A stretch of DNA of 64,000 nucleotides from Certhia americana (lineage: Eukaryota; Chordata; Aves; Passeriformes; Certhiidae): positions 7,047,277-7,111,276 of the forward strand of contig JAGMWU010000028.1 of assembly GCA_018697195.1 (NCBI GenBank), in the 5' to 3' direction. This document shows, piece by piece, positions 48,840 to 58,789 of this stretch. A program made the translations under genes and the position numbers. The first letter of the stretch is position 1, and every line of letters starts with the position of its first letter. A model generated the notes under the pieces. The model did not search any database. It was not told where the DNA came from and saw only the letters and a program-made list of their open reading frames with translations.

Positions 48840-49507
48840 TCTCCCCCCTGGCACCATGGGGCCGGGGCCGTTTTGGGGGAGCAGTAGCACCCGGGTGTCC
48901 CCTGAGAGGTTCCCCCTGTCCCGGGACACCCACTGAGAGGCGGCTCCCGGAACCAGTGAAACGCCGTCTTGGGAGCCATTTCTGCAGCCGCGCAGTGCCG
49001 TGGCCCCAGCGGGAGGAGCTGTACCGGTACCGGGGGGTCCTTACGCCCCTCACCCCCGCACTCCTGCCCCATGGGGCGGCCCCTGCTAACGCGGGACCCA
49101 ACCGGGCACCGCGGGGCCATAGAGACATCCTACACCGAGCATCCGGCCGGCCTCGGGGTCAGAGCATCACGGTGCACGGGCGGTGTCACCTAAAACCACG
49201 GGACGGGGGGCGGACCGGGGCAGTGCGGCTCCCGGGGGGGGGGGTGTGGGGTGGGCCGGCAGGGGGCGCCGTTAACGCACCGGGGCCGCCGTTAACGAAC
49301 CGGGGCGGAGCGGCGAGCGGCGGGGCCAGTAGGGGGCGCGGTGGAGGCTCGGCCCGCCCGGTCCCGGTAGCGACAGCGCCCGACGGGGGCTCTCGGGGGT
49401 GTCTGGCTCCGCTTCCCCCTTTCGGTCCCGGGGAACCGGCGCAGGGCACACGGCGACGGCGATGGACGGCGGGGCGGCGGCATGAGGCGGCGGCGGCGGC
49501 GGGGAGC
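48840..49507 (+). promoter_or_regulatory. CpG-island promoter of the Myb/SANT-like gene
   Basis: A very GC- and CpG-rich block continuous with the first exon of the downstream gene. No TATA box seen. The reading frame stays open upstream of the chosen start for 184 codons, which may only reflect the base composition. Confidence 0.6.
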
Positions 49508-52500
49508 ATGGCGGCGGCGGGCGGCGGCGGGGCGCGGCGGGGGCTGCTGAAGCGGAAGCCGAACTTCACGCTGCAGGAGCTGGAGGTGCTGATGAGCGAA
49601 GTGCTCCGGTACGAGCCGCTGCTGTTCGGCGCCGCCGCCGGTACCGTAAACGCGTACGAGAAGCAGAAGATCTGGTGGAGGATCACGCACAAGGTGAACG
49701 CCGCCGGCCGCCACCAGCGCGACATCGGCGAGGTGAAGAACCGCTGGCGGGGGCTACGCCGCCGCGCCGGGGACAAGATCAGCCGGCACCGGCTGGAGCG
49801 GCAGGGCCCGGCCGGCAGGGCCGCCGCCAGGAACGGGAACACCGGGAGCATCGGGAATAACGGGAGCAACGGGAACGGCGCGGCCGAGCCCGGCCCGGGG
49901 CCTGCCCCCGCCCCCATCTGGGGTCCTCGCGGCGCCGCCGGAACCGATCCTCCGATGCGCAGCGCCGAGGGGTCGACACAGCACGGTGAGTGTGCGCGGA
50001 GCGGCGGGAGGACGGGGCAGGGACATTGGAATACTGGGGCCGGGACGGAAGAGTGGAGAGACGGATATGGAAGATCAGGACACGGACATGGGGGACCAAG
50101 ACTAGGACAGGGGAGAACGGGGCAGGGTCACGGGGATGCTGAGACCGGGATGCGGGGGGACCGGCACACAGCCACCACAGGCACTGGGACTGGAACAGGT
50201 GTATGGTGGGACAGGGGCATGAAGAGCCAGGATACAGACATGGGAAACTGGAGCAAGGACTTGCTGGGGGACCGGGATGGGATATGGAGGACCAAAAAGG
50301 GGCCACAGATGAGGTGGAATGGGACATAGAGAAATGGGTTTAGGAAGTGGGGACAAGCGACAGGTACACAGGGACACTGGGACCAGGACAGATGCATGGA
50401 GGAAAAGAGTTAAGAGAGAAAAGGACCAGGACCAGAACATGCAGAAGTAGGACATGGACATGGGAAACCAGGACACAGACACAGGGCCACTGGGATTGGG
50501 AGAGGATGGGAGGAATGGGGACACAGGGGACTACAACCAGGAAGTGAGGGGATCAGGATACCACGATCATGACATGGAGATATTGTGACCAGGATGTGGG
50601 GGTCCAGGACACAGACATGGGGGACTGGGATACAAGAGAACTGAGACTGAAACAGGTTGCTGGGACCTGTGCCAGGGCAAGTGCATGCAGGGACACAAGA
50701 GACCAGAACCAGGGTGTGGGGAATCAGGGAAGGGGCGCAGCTAAACCAGGACACAGGGGCGCATACATGGAGAGATGGAGATGGGGACTCAGGAGACCTC
50801 GATCAGAACCTGGAGAACCAGGACACAGGGCATCAGGACAGGGTCATGGGGAATTGGGACAGGGACGCAGAGGCACTGGGACCAGTACAGGGACATAGAG
50901 TAACAAAGACACAGGGGACCAGAACAGAAACATAGTTCTGGGACAGGGACACAGGAGACCAGGACCAAGAGCAGGGGATGAAGAACAAGAAACTCGGGAG
51001 CAGGACAGGTGTGTAGAGGGACCAGGACAGGGGCACAGGAGATTAAGGCCAGGACAGGGACACTGGGACCATGCCATGGGGGACTGAGACATGGATACAG
51101 GGGACAATGGCAGGGACATGGAAGACTGGGACAGGGACATGAGGGGTATGGGGGGCATCCTAAAGCATCACTAGGCCTAGGAGAGATATGTGGAGGGACT
51201 GGGATGCAGGTCCAGGGAAACAGGGCAGGGATGTGAGGGGACTGAGATGAAGATGTAGGACCAGGACACAGGGACCAGTACAGGTGCATGGAGGTACTGG
51301 GGCAGGAACAGTGGGGCAGGGACACAGATGCAGGAGCATTGAGTCAGGGCAAAGGGATAGTAACATGGACTATTGGGACAGGGACACAGGTGACAGGGAT
51401 ATGGGAGGATCAGGACAGGGACATAGAAGACAGGGATAATAACAGGGGCACCTGGACCAGGACAGAAGGAACAAAGATATGGGTAACTGGGATTAGGACA
51501 GGGACAAAAGGCAGGGAGTACTGGGAGCTGGACAGGGATAAGAAGGGGGCTGGAAACAGGGCAAAGACGTGGTGGGATTGGGAGAGTGATATGGGGCGGG
51601 ACCAGGACAGAGACAAGGGACATGCTGGTAGTGGGACCAGAACAGGGACATGGGGGTTAGTGGGGTGAGAATTGGAACATGGTGGTATGAGGACCAAACA
51701 GGGACATAGAGCCACCACATTTAGGACAGGGGGATATGTGTGGACTAGGACAGAGATGTAGGGGTACCAGGATCATGCAGGCACATAGGGACACCACATT
51801 CAGGACAGGGGTATGGGAGTACTGGGAACAGGAGAGGGACAAGGGACATGGGATGGGATTGAACCATCAGGAGGGGACACAGGACTATGGAGATATGTAC
51901 AGATGGAACCAGGACTGGGTGCAAGAGAGGGGATGTGGGAGCTCGGGGATGGAGACAAATGGTCTGTCACTTGGTCCGTGGGACACTAGGGACAAGGGAG
52001 ATCCCTGCAGCTGCCCTTTGCTCCCCGTCACTCCCACAGGTGTCAAGGAGGAGCCGGTGAAGGAGGAGCCTGTGGAAGTGAAGACTGAGCCCTTCCACGG
52101 CCCCGCTGCTGACGGAATTCCCGGTCGCGGCTCAGACTGCCGGCTGCCCCGCCCCGGCATCTGCCCGCCCAGCGAGCTGTGCGAGGGCTGGAGCCGGAGC
52201 CCCCCGCGCCCCGCACCCTCCGAACTCTCCCTCGGCGACCTAGGCGGGCAGCAGGAGTCGCTGGGCTCCGACTTCCCGAGTCTGCTATTGGAGCAGGAGG
52301 CCGAGCAGCTCAGTCACTGCAGCGCGGGAGAGACGGGCCCCCCCGGGGCGGCGGGGCTGGACGGGACCCCTGAGTGCCCCCAACTCAGCTTCGTGCAGTC
52401 CAATGAGCGGCTGGTACAGGAGATGCGGGCGTTCCGCCGGGAGTACGCCGAGAGTCGTCGGGAAACCACAGCGGTGCTGCGCGGCATCGCCCAGGCACTG

Positions 52501-52572
52501 GGCATGCTCAGCCGCAGCCTGGCTGAAATCCGTGACCTCTACCTCCGGGAGCGGGGGGTCCCCAAATCCTGA
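49508..52572 (+). CDS. Myb/SANT-like DNA-binding protein, two coding exons
   Basis: A probable transcription regulator. Exons are 49508-49985 and 52040-52572, totalling 1,011 bases or 336 residues; the junction is GT-AG. The start GGGAGCATGG has a good Kozak context. Residues about 15-95 form a Myb/SANT-like domain (KRKPNFTLQELEVL ... EVKNRWRGLRRR) of the type in NAIF1, TSNARE1 and MYPOP. A low-complexity Gly/Asn/Pro linker follows. Exon 2 opens with three SUMO consensus sites (VKEE at K162, VKEE at K167, VKTE at K174). The C-terminus (about 278-330, with RLVQEMRAFRREY) looks like a coiled coil. I do not know the orthologue; in human, SHISA4 and LMOD1 are neighbours without such a gene between them. 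The gene looks intact, with a good poly(A) signal. Confidence 0.88.
50000..51965. repeat. Large G-rich minisatellite filling the intron
   Basis: About 1.9 kb of degenerate repeats built from 'gggacagggacatgggggacc' variants, covering almost the whole intron of the Myb/SANT-like gene. It is guanine-rich on the transcribed RNA, so G-quadruplexes are possible. Long open frames across it are artefacts. Confidence 0.9.
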
Positions 52573-52684
52573 GCTCCCCACGCAGCTGGCTGTGTACACA
52601 CCCCCCTCCCCCTTCCCCCAGAACCCACCTCACTGCTTTTATTATTATTTTTAATATTATTTCTTTTCCTCTCCATCCCACTTC

Positions 52685-52690
52685 AATAAA
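52685..52690 (+). promoter_or_regulatory. Polyadenylation signal of the Myb/SANT-like gene
   Basis: AATAAA about 115 bases past the stop codon, a short 3'UTR. Confidence 0.8.
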
Positions 52691-52699
52691 ACTTGGAGC

Positions 52700-53280
52700 T
52701 GCACCCCCACGGCTCCCCCCATCCCGGGCATCTCAGAGGGTTTTTATGGTGATGTGATGCAGGGGCCTGGGAGATGGGACAGGGATTTGTCCTTCCAGGC
52801 AGCTCTGCCTGGCTTTTCTCTTGGACTCTGGTCCCAAATTTAGCCAGCGATGCTGGGGGCCATGAATCCCACTGGGAACAACCATTGGGTTGACACCCAC
52901 CCTCCCTCATGTATTCCTGTCCAGGAGAGGAGGCGTGGGTAGAGGAATTGTTCATGCACCCACAGTCCCAATCCCAGGGCTGAATTTGCTCTTCTCTCAC
53001 CTGAAAGATTTCAGGGGTGGTTTCACGCCCCTGTTTTGAGTGAGGGGGTCTGGGTGGGCAGCAGCACTCCAGGCTGGTTTAACCATGCAGCTGATTTGGT
53101 GGGAATTACCCATCCCAACACAATTTTGGGATGGAGAAGTCTCAGGAACAGAAGGGGCAGGGCGGAGTTCATGTTCCCACATCTTGTAGTTCACGGAAGG
53201 GGGTTGGGGGCATTGCCCTCCCCTTCTTTCCCCATCAGAGAGTCACCAAGATGACACCAGGCTGTGGGCACAAGATGTGG
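52700..53280. other. Convergent intergenic gap
   Basis: Between the 3' ends of the Myb/SANT-like gene and SHISA4. No exon or repeat recognised. Confidence 0.45.
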
Positions 53281-53286
53281 TTTAAT
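53281..53286 (-). promoter_or_regulatory. SHISA4: Probable SHISA4 polyadenylation signal
   Basis: Variant hexamer ATTAAA on the minus strand, about 330 bases past the SHISA4 stop codon. No AATAAA was found nearer. Confidence 0.5.
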
Positions 53287-53614
53287 GCCAACCCCGGGGG
53301 GAAGAGCCGGGGATGAATCCAAGGATGGGTGTGCAGGGAGACAGTGGTGCACGGCCCTCGGAGGACCCCCCACGGGGACACTCCTCCCCCCGCGGGGCCA
53401 CTGGCACCCAGAGCTGGGGGAGAAGGCGCCCACAAAGGGCTCAGTGTGCGGCACAAGAGCTGCCCTGTTCTGCTGGCACCGGATCAACCTAGGATGGCCG
53501 GGAAGAGCCCGATCCAGCACTGGGTAGGGCAGCCCCGCAGCACCAAGGCGGGTCCCAGGGGTCCCCAGCCTGGCCCTGCTGGCTGGCGGCAGGTGCAGGG
53601 GTCCCCACGGGGAC

Positions 53615-56600
53615 TTATGCTCCAGGGTAGCTGGGCTGTGCTGGCACATAGGGTGGTGGTGCTGCGGGGGGAGCAGATGTGGTGTCACCAGGCCACCAGG
53701 CCACCAGGCCCCCCTGGGGAATAGGGAGGTTCCCCCATGGTGCTCACCTGTGGGGTTGTAGACAGGGGGTCCAGAGGGGTACATGGGGTACTGGGCGGCG
53801 GGACCAGGTGGGGGGTACATGGCCATGGGTGTGAAGCCAGGCTGGGGAGGCATAGGGCCAGGTTTGGGGTCCACAGGGAAGGGAGCTGGGGGAGCTGCGG
53901 GGGTATAGCTGGACAGGGGGATTTCCGGGCCTGCGGGAGAGATTGGGGAGGTCTGCGGCATCCCGGCACAGGGACAGGGACAGGGACAGTGCCTGAGGGT
54001 GGCAGTGCCTCAGGGTGGTGGGCACCAGCGTGTTATCCCCATGGCCCAATTTTTCCCCCACATCCCTTCAGGTCCCACCACCTCACCCCTCCCCCCCAAC
54101 CCCTCCACCTTGTATCTCAGGACCTCTCCTGCTCCCCCATCCCTGTACCCTACCCCACCTCATACACCTTCATCCCGGCGGCCTACCCCACTACCCTCCC
54201 ATTCCCTCCCTTGCATTCCAACAGCCTCCCTTCTCCTTGCCTCCACCCTCACCCCCCACCCCACACCTACAACACTCTTCTACTCCCTCGCATCCCTTCA
54301 GATTCCACCTTGCACACCAACACATTTCCCCCCCCCCCCCCAGACTCCCTCGCCCTATACTTACATGATCCTGCAGACCCCCATCCCTTCAACTGCTACT
54401 TCTGCCTTTCCACCCCCAGCCCTCCCTGCATTCCTTGAGGCCCCCTCAAAATCCCACCACCCTGTATGTTAGGAACCCCCCTGCAGCCCCCCATTCCCAC
54501 TGCCCAACCCCCACACTCCAATGCCCCCCTGCATTCCTCCAGCCCTCCCCTCCTTACCTTTGGGAAACCCCTCCACTCTCTACCTACAGGACCCTCCTGC
54601 ACCTCCCACCTCTATAGCCCCGTCCCGCCCCCCCCCGCAATACCCACAGGCCTCTGTCCAGGCTCCCCCAATCCCCCACCCTGTACCTACTACACCATCA
54701 TGCACCAAGCCTCCTCCTGCACCCCCTCATCTGTTTGTCCCCCATCTGTGCATCCCCCATTCCTGTACCCTCCCATTCCCCCATTCCTCTTAACCCTGCT
54801 CCTTCTTACCTGCAGGACCCTCTTGATTCCCTCCTCCTGCACACCCCCATCCCTGCATCCCCCATCCCTACAGCCCCCCCACCAGAACCCCATTCACCCT
54901 GAATTCCTATGGGACCCCTCAACCCCCTTTTCCTACAGGACCCTCCTCCTGCTCCCTCATCCCTGCCCCCCAGCCCCACACCTTGCAGGGGGGTGCGGGG
55001 CTGCTGCCGGCGCTGGTACAAGTAGCAGCAGGAACACATGAAGCAGCAGACGATGGTGGTGACGATGGCGATGAAAAGCACCACGGCTGAAGCGATGCCC
55101 GCGATGGTCTTGGGGCTGTGGGACCCCCAGGCGTGGGGAGCAGGGCCTGGGGGGCACCCGGGGCACACACCCCCAGCCAGCACCCACTGATACTGCACAC
55201 TGCCCAGTGCCCAGCACCCAGTGACACTGTCCAGTGCCCAGAACCAATGCCCAGTGACATTGTCCAGCACTGCTATTAGCATCCAATACCAGTGCCCACT
55301 GCCCAGCACCCAATAGCATTGCCCACCCAGTAGCAGTGCCCAGTACCCAGTGCCAATGCCCTGTACCAGTGCCCACTGCCCAGTGACCACCATCCAGTAA
55401 CAGTAACCAGTGCTCAGCACTGCCCAACACCCAGTGCAAGTTTTCAGTACCAGCATCCAGCACCCAGTCCTAACACCCAGTACCAGTGACCGGTCCGCAG
55501 CATCCATCCCCCAATGCAGTGCCCAGTATCAGTACATAGCATCCAGTGCATAGCAACCAAGTGCCCAGTACCCAGAACCCAATACCAGCACCCCATACCA
55601 ATGCCAAGTGCCCAGCACTCAGTACCAATATCCAATGCACAACACCCAGTAACAGTGCCCAGCACCCACTGCAAAGCACCAATGCCCAGAGCCCAACAAC
55701 CCAGAACTAGTATCCAACACCCAGCACCACTGCCCAGTGCCCAGTACCCAGCACTCAATGCCCAGCACCCAAAGCCCAGCATCCAGTGTTAGTGTCCAGC
55801 ACCCAGAGCCAATAGCCTGGCAACGCAGTAGCACTGCCCAGTGCCCAGTACCATTCCCCAGTGCTCAGAACCAGTGCACAGCACCTGCATTCAGCATCCA
55901 GTAACAGTGCCCAGTGCCCAACACCCAGCATCCAGTAGGCAGTTCCATTGCTCAGTACCAACGTCAACCTCCCCAGTACTACTGGCCAGCATCCAGTTCC
56001 AGTGCCCAGTACCCAATACCAGAGCACAGCACCCAGCATTCAGTATGAGTGCCCAGTAGAAGTGCTCAACAGACAGCACCACTGCTGAATGCCCAGAACT
56101 CAATGCCCAGCACCCAATACTAGTGCAAAGCATCCAGCACCTAATGCCCAAGACCCAGTACAAGGGCCCAGATACCACTGCCCAGCATCCAATACCAGTG
56201 CCCAGCACCACTGCCCAGTGCATAACACACAATGACCAGCACTCAGTACAACTGCACATCACTAGCACCCAGTACTAGTGCCCAGCACCGAGTCCCAGAA
56301 CCCAGCCTGCCCAGGGGAGCCCCCAGCCCCACCAGCCCTGGCTGTGGCACCTGAAGGCAAGGCAGTGCCGCTGCTGGCGCTCGGTGAGCAGGCGTAGAGG
56401 GTCTCGGCAGCAGTACCGCTGGTGGCATGTGCCGCAGCAGAAGGTGAAGAACTCGCAGTCGAAGCCAGGGTGCCATGACCCGTTTCTGTCCACGTACCAC
56501 AGGCAGTCTTCGCCCCCGGCCACTGTGGACAGCCACTCATCACCAGGGCCTTGGAGCACTTGGCCATCATCACCCTCAGGGGCATCAGCAGCACCCCATG

Positions 56601-57528
56601 CCCTTCATCATGAGCACAGCCCGTACCCCACTGCGTCTTATTCACTTGTCCCCCAGTCCACCCTGCCCCATGGATCCCCAAAGTGTGCCCCTATACACAC
56701 CCAATATATCCTATCTATCCCTCCTATCTATCCTCCTTCCTATCCCCTTGTCCCTCATACCCAGCCCCACATCCCCTATACCCTGCTCCATCCTGCCCCA
56801 TATCCCTTAAAACCTTGCTCCATCCTGCCCCTGTGTACCCCCATATCCTGCCCAATCCTGCTCCACTTCCTTCCAAACCCTGCCCCTATGTACCCCAACA
56901 CCCTGCTCCAACCAGTGCTACAGTCTTGTAGACCCCCCTCCACCCACCCAGCTCTCCGACCCCTCTAGACTCCTCCAGATCCCCCCAGCTTCCCCTCCTT
57001 CCGCGTGTTCCAGTAGCACTTCCCGCTGTATTTCTGTCCGGAGCCACCTGTCTTCCCAGAAATAGCCGCGGGCCGAGGCCCGGGGGCGGCTGGAGGCGCC
57101 GGGGCAGCGGGTGGGAAGCCACGGAAATGGGCTTTGCGGGAGTCTCACACGGCATTATTCCCACATCCAAAAAAGGGACCACGGCAGCTCAGGGACAAGT
57201 GGGGAAACTGAGGCACGGAGTTCGTGCATGGGAAGCCCCCGAATTCCCCAGGGCTGGGCATCCCGGCTCGCTTAGCCACTGGCTCCGTGCCAAAGGGGTG
57301 GTCAAAGGGGCCCCGTGTGGCACGACTCACAGTCACGGCTGGTGGCACCAAGTCTCACCCAGCGGGATCCCCGTGTCACGGATGGTGGCACCGTGTCCAG
57401 TCGCAGGGTGGCACCGGATCCCCCTGGCCCTCCCAGGTCCCCATATGTCTCTTACCCATCGAGGCCGCCACGGCCACCAGCAGGGTGCCAGCCAGGGGCC
57501 AGCCGCTCCCGGGGCCGCCGGGCCCCAT
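53615..57528 (-). CDS. SHISA4: Protein shisa-4, five coding exons
   Basis: A small type I membrane adaptor of the Shisa family. Coding exons in transcript order are 57456-57528, 56351-56522, 54982-55115, 53748-53930 and 53615-53661. They total 609 bases, or 202 residues (human 197). It has an N-terminal hydrophobic signal peptide (about 1-25) and a cysteine-rich ectodomain (EDCLWYVDRNGSWHPGFDC ... CCGTC ... YCCRD). One membrane helix starts at about residue 86 (TIAGIASAVVLF) and runs into a cysteine cluster (CCFMCSCCYLY) suited to palmitoylation. The cytoplasmic tail is proline/tyrosine-rich with a PPPY WW-binding motif near the end, and the protein ends PSYPGA. The ectodomain and helix closely match human SHISA4. 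All junctions are GT-AG. Confidence 0.96.
54050..54965. repeat. C-rich degenerate minisatellite in SHISA4 intron 3
   Basis: About 900 bases of pyrimidine-rich repeats like 'cctgcaccccccatccctgta', almost free of G on the plus strand. On the SHISA4 RNA this is G-rich. Confidence 0.8.
55160..56300. repeat. Minisatellite in SHISA4 intron 2
   Basis: About 1.1 kb of imperfect short units ('cagtgcccagcacccagta'), roughly 10-20 bases each with no unique spacers. It produces Cys/Trp-rich false frames on the minus strand. Confidence 0.9.
56640..56990. repeat. C-rich low-complexity stretch in SHISA4 intron 1
   Basis: Degenerate units such as 'ccctgccccatatcccttaa'. No exon seen. Confidence 0.65.
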
Positions 57529-57890
57529 CGCGGGGCCGGGCCCGGTGTCCCCGCTCAGCGCTGCCCGGAACAGGGGCGGCGGCTGAGCGGCAGCACCGGG
57601 ACCGGGGCCGCTCCCGTGGTCGGTCCTGGTGTCGCCCGGTGCCGGGGCCGCGGGGCCGCTCCCTCTGCTGGTGTCTCCTGGTGCTGCCTGGTGCTAGTGC
57701 AGGCCCGCAGTGACGACGCAGCCCGGCGGCGCTCGGTTACTGCCCGGTGTCCCCCCCCCCCTTCCCCCCCCCCCCGGCGCCGCCTCCCGCCGCAGCCACA
57801 GGCCCCCGCCCGCCCCCACCGGGAGGAACGGCGCCGCCGGCCCCGGGCACTGACAGGGCCGGCGGGGATGCGGGGACCGGAGTGGCTTCT
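57430..57890 (-). promoter_or_regulatory. SHISA4: SHISA4 CpG-island promoter and first exon
   Basis: A CpG-dense block spanning the first coding exon and its upstream sequence, with long C-runs near 57750-57775. The start site is inferred. Confidence 0.6.
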
Positions 57891-57894
57891 CTGG

Positions 57895-58345
57895 CACTTA
57901 CCCCCCCACCACTGTACCCCACCAGCAAACCTTATTTCCCCTTTTCCTGCATCCCATCCTTTCGCTCGTCCTTGCACCACTCCCTGCACCTCCCCCGCAC
58001 CCCATCCCTTACATCCAATCCCTTCCCTACCTTCTGCTCCCCATCATTTCCCCTCCCAGCACCCCTTCTCCCACCTCATCCACCCTGTCCCATCCCTGCA
58101 CTCCTTATTTGCTTGCTCTGCACCCCATCCTTTCCTGCACCCCATCACTTCGATTCACAGCACCCTTTCTCCAGCCCCATCCTTTCCCTGAACACCTTAT
58201 TTCCCACCCCTTGCACCCTATCCCTTCACCCATCCTTGCACCCCTTCCCTGCAACCTTCCTGCTCACCCTCCTGGACCCCAACCCTGTACCCCTCACTTC
58301 CATTCCATTCTTCTCTTCTAGTCCTTCCTCCTTTCCCACCCGGGG
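57895..58345. repeat. C-rich low-complexity repeat between SHISA4 and INAVA
   Basis: Pyrimidine-rich units like 'ccctgcaccccatcctttcc'. It accounts for the open frames here. Confidence 0.7.
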
Positions 58346-58543
58346 TCACCAGGTGCCAGGGGTGCACAGCTGGATCTGGGGCACCCTCTTGACACTGGAA
58401 TCATTCCATTACTGCCCCGAGCACAGCCAGACTCCAAATCCACAGAGTCTCATCCTGGCAATGCCAACTGGACCCAGGGATGGGGGACATCAGAGGGGAT
58501 ATGGAGTTGACACATCCTGAGAGTGATGTATCCCAAAAACCAC

Positions 58544-58549
58544 TTTATT
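58544..58549 (-). promoter_or_regulatory. INAVA: INAVA polyadenylation signal
   Basis: AATAAA on the minus strand about 240 bases past the INAVA stop codon. Confidence 0.75.
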
Positions 58550-58789
58550 AGAGACCAGAACCTCAAATTCAGGGTCATGGTGACACCAAAGTCACCATAA
58601 GCACTGGGGTGACAGTGTCCCTATCAGAATTGCAGTACCACTGAGGGAACAAAGGGTGGGGGCCAGCCTCTGCCACCCTGTTGTGCCTCCCTCCTGTGCC
58701 CCCACACCGGGGTGAGGAAGCATGAGATGTCCCCACTGCCCCTGGGCCAGCCAGGATGTGCCCCTGCCCCAGGGTGGGGGTGTGGGCAC

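Noticed and set aside
48956..49507. In-frame 184-codon upstream extension of the Myb/SANT-like protein
   Set aside because: The CpG island lacks stops by composition, the extension is low-complexity Arg/Gly/Pro, and the ATG at 49508 has the better context just before the domain.
50347..51970. Many Thr/Gly/Asp-rich and Pro/Cys-rich open frames in the intron of the Myb/SANT-like gene
   Set aside because: All derive from the minisatellite; both strands give periodic low-complexity peptides.
55160..56300. Array resembling a CRISPR or cysteine-rich protein gene
   Set aside because: Units are short and irregular without unique spacers, the DNA is vertebrate, and it sits in a SHISA4 intron. It is a minisatellite.
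57127..58191. A 354-codon plus-strand open frame across the SHISA4 CpG island
   Set aside because: Antisense to SHISA4 exon 1, then low-complexity Pro/Ser/His from the C-rich repeat. No family signal.
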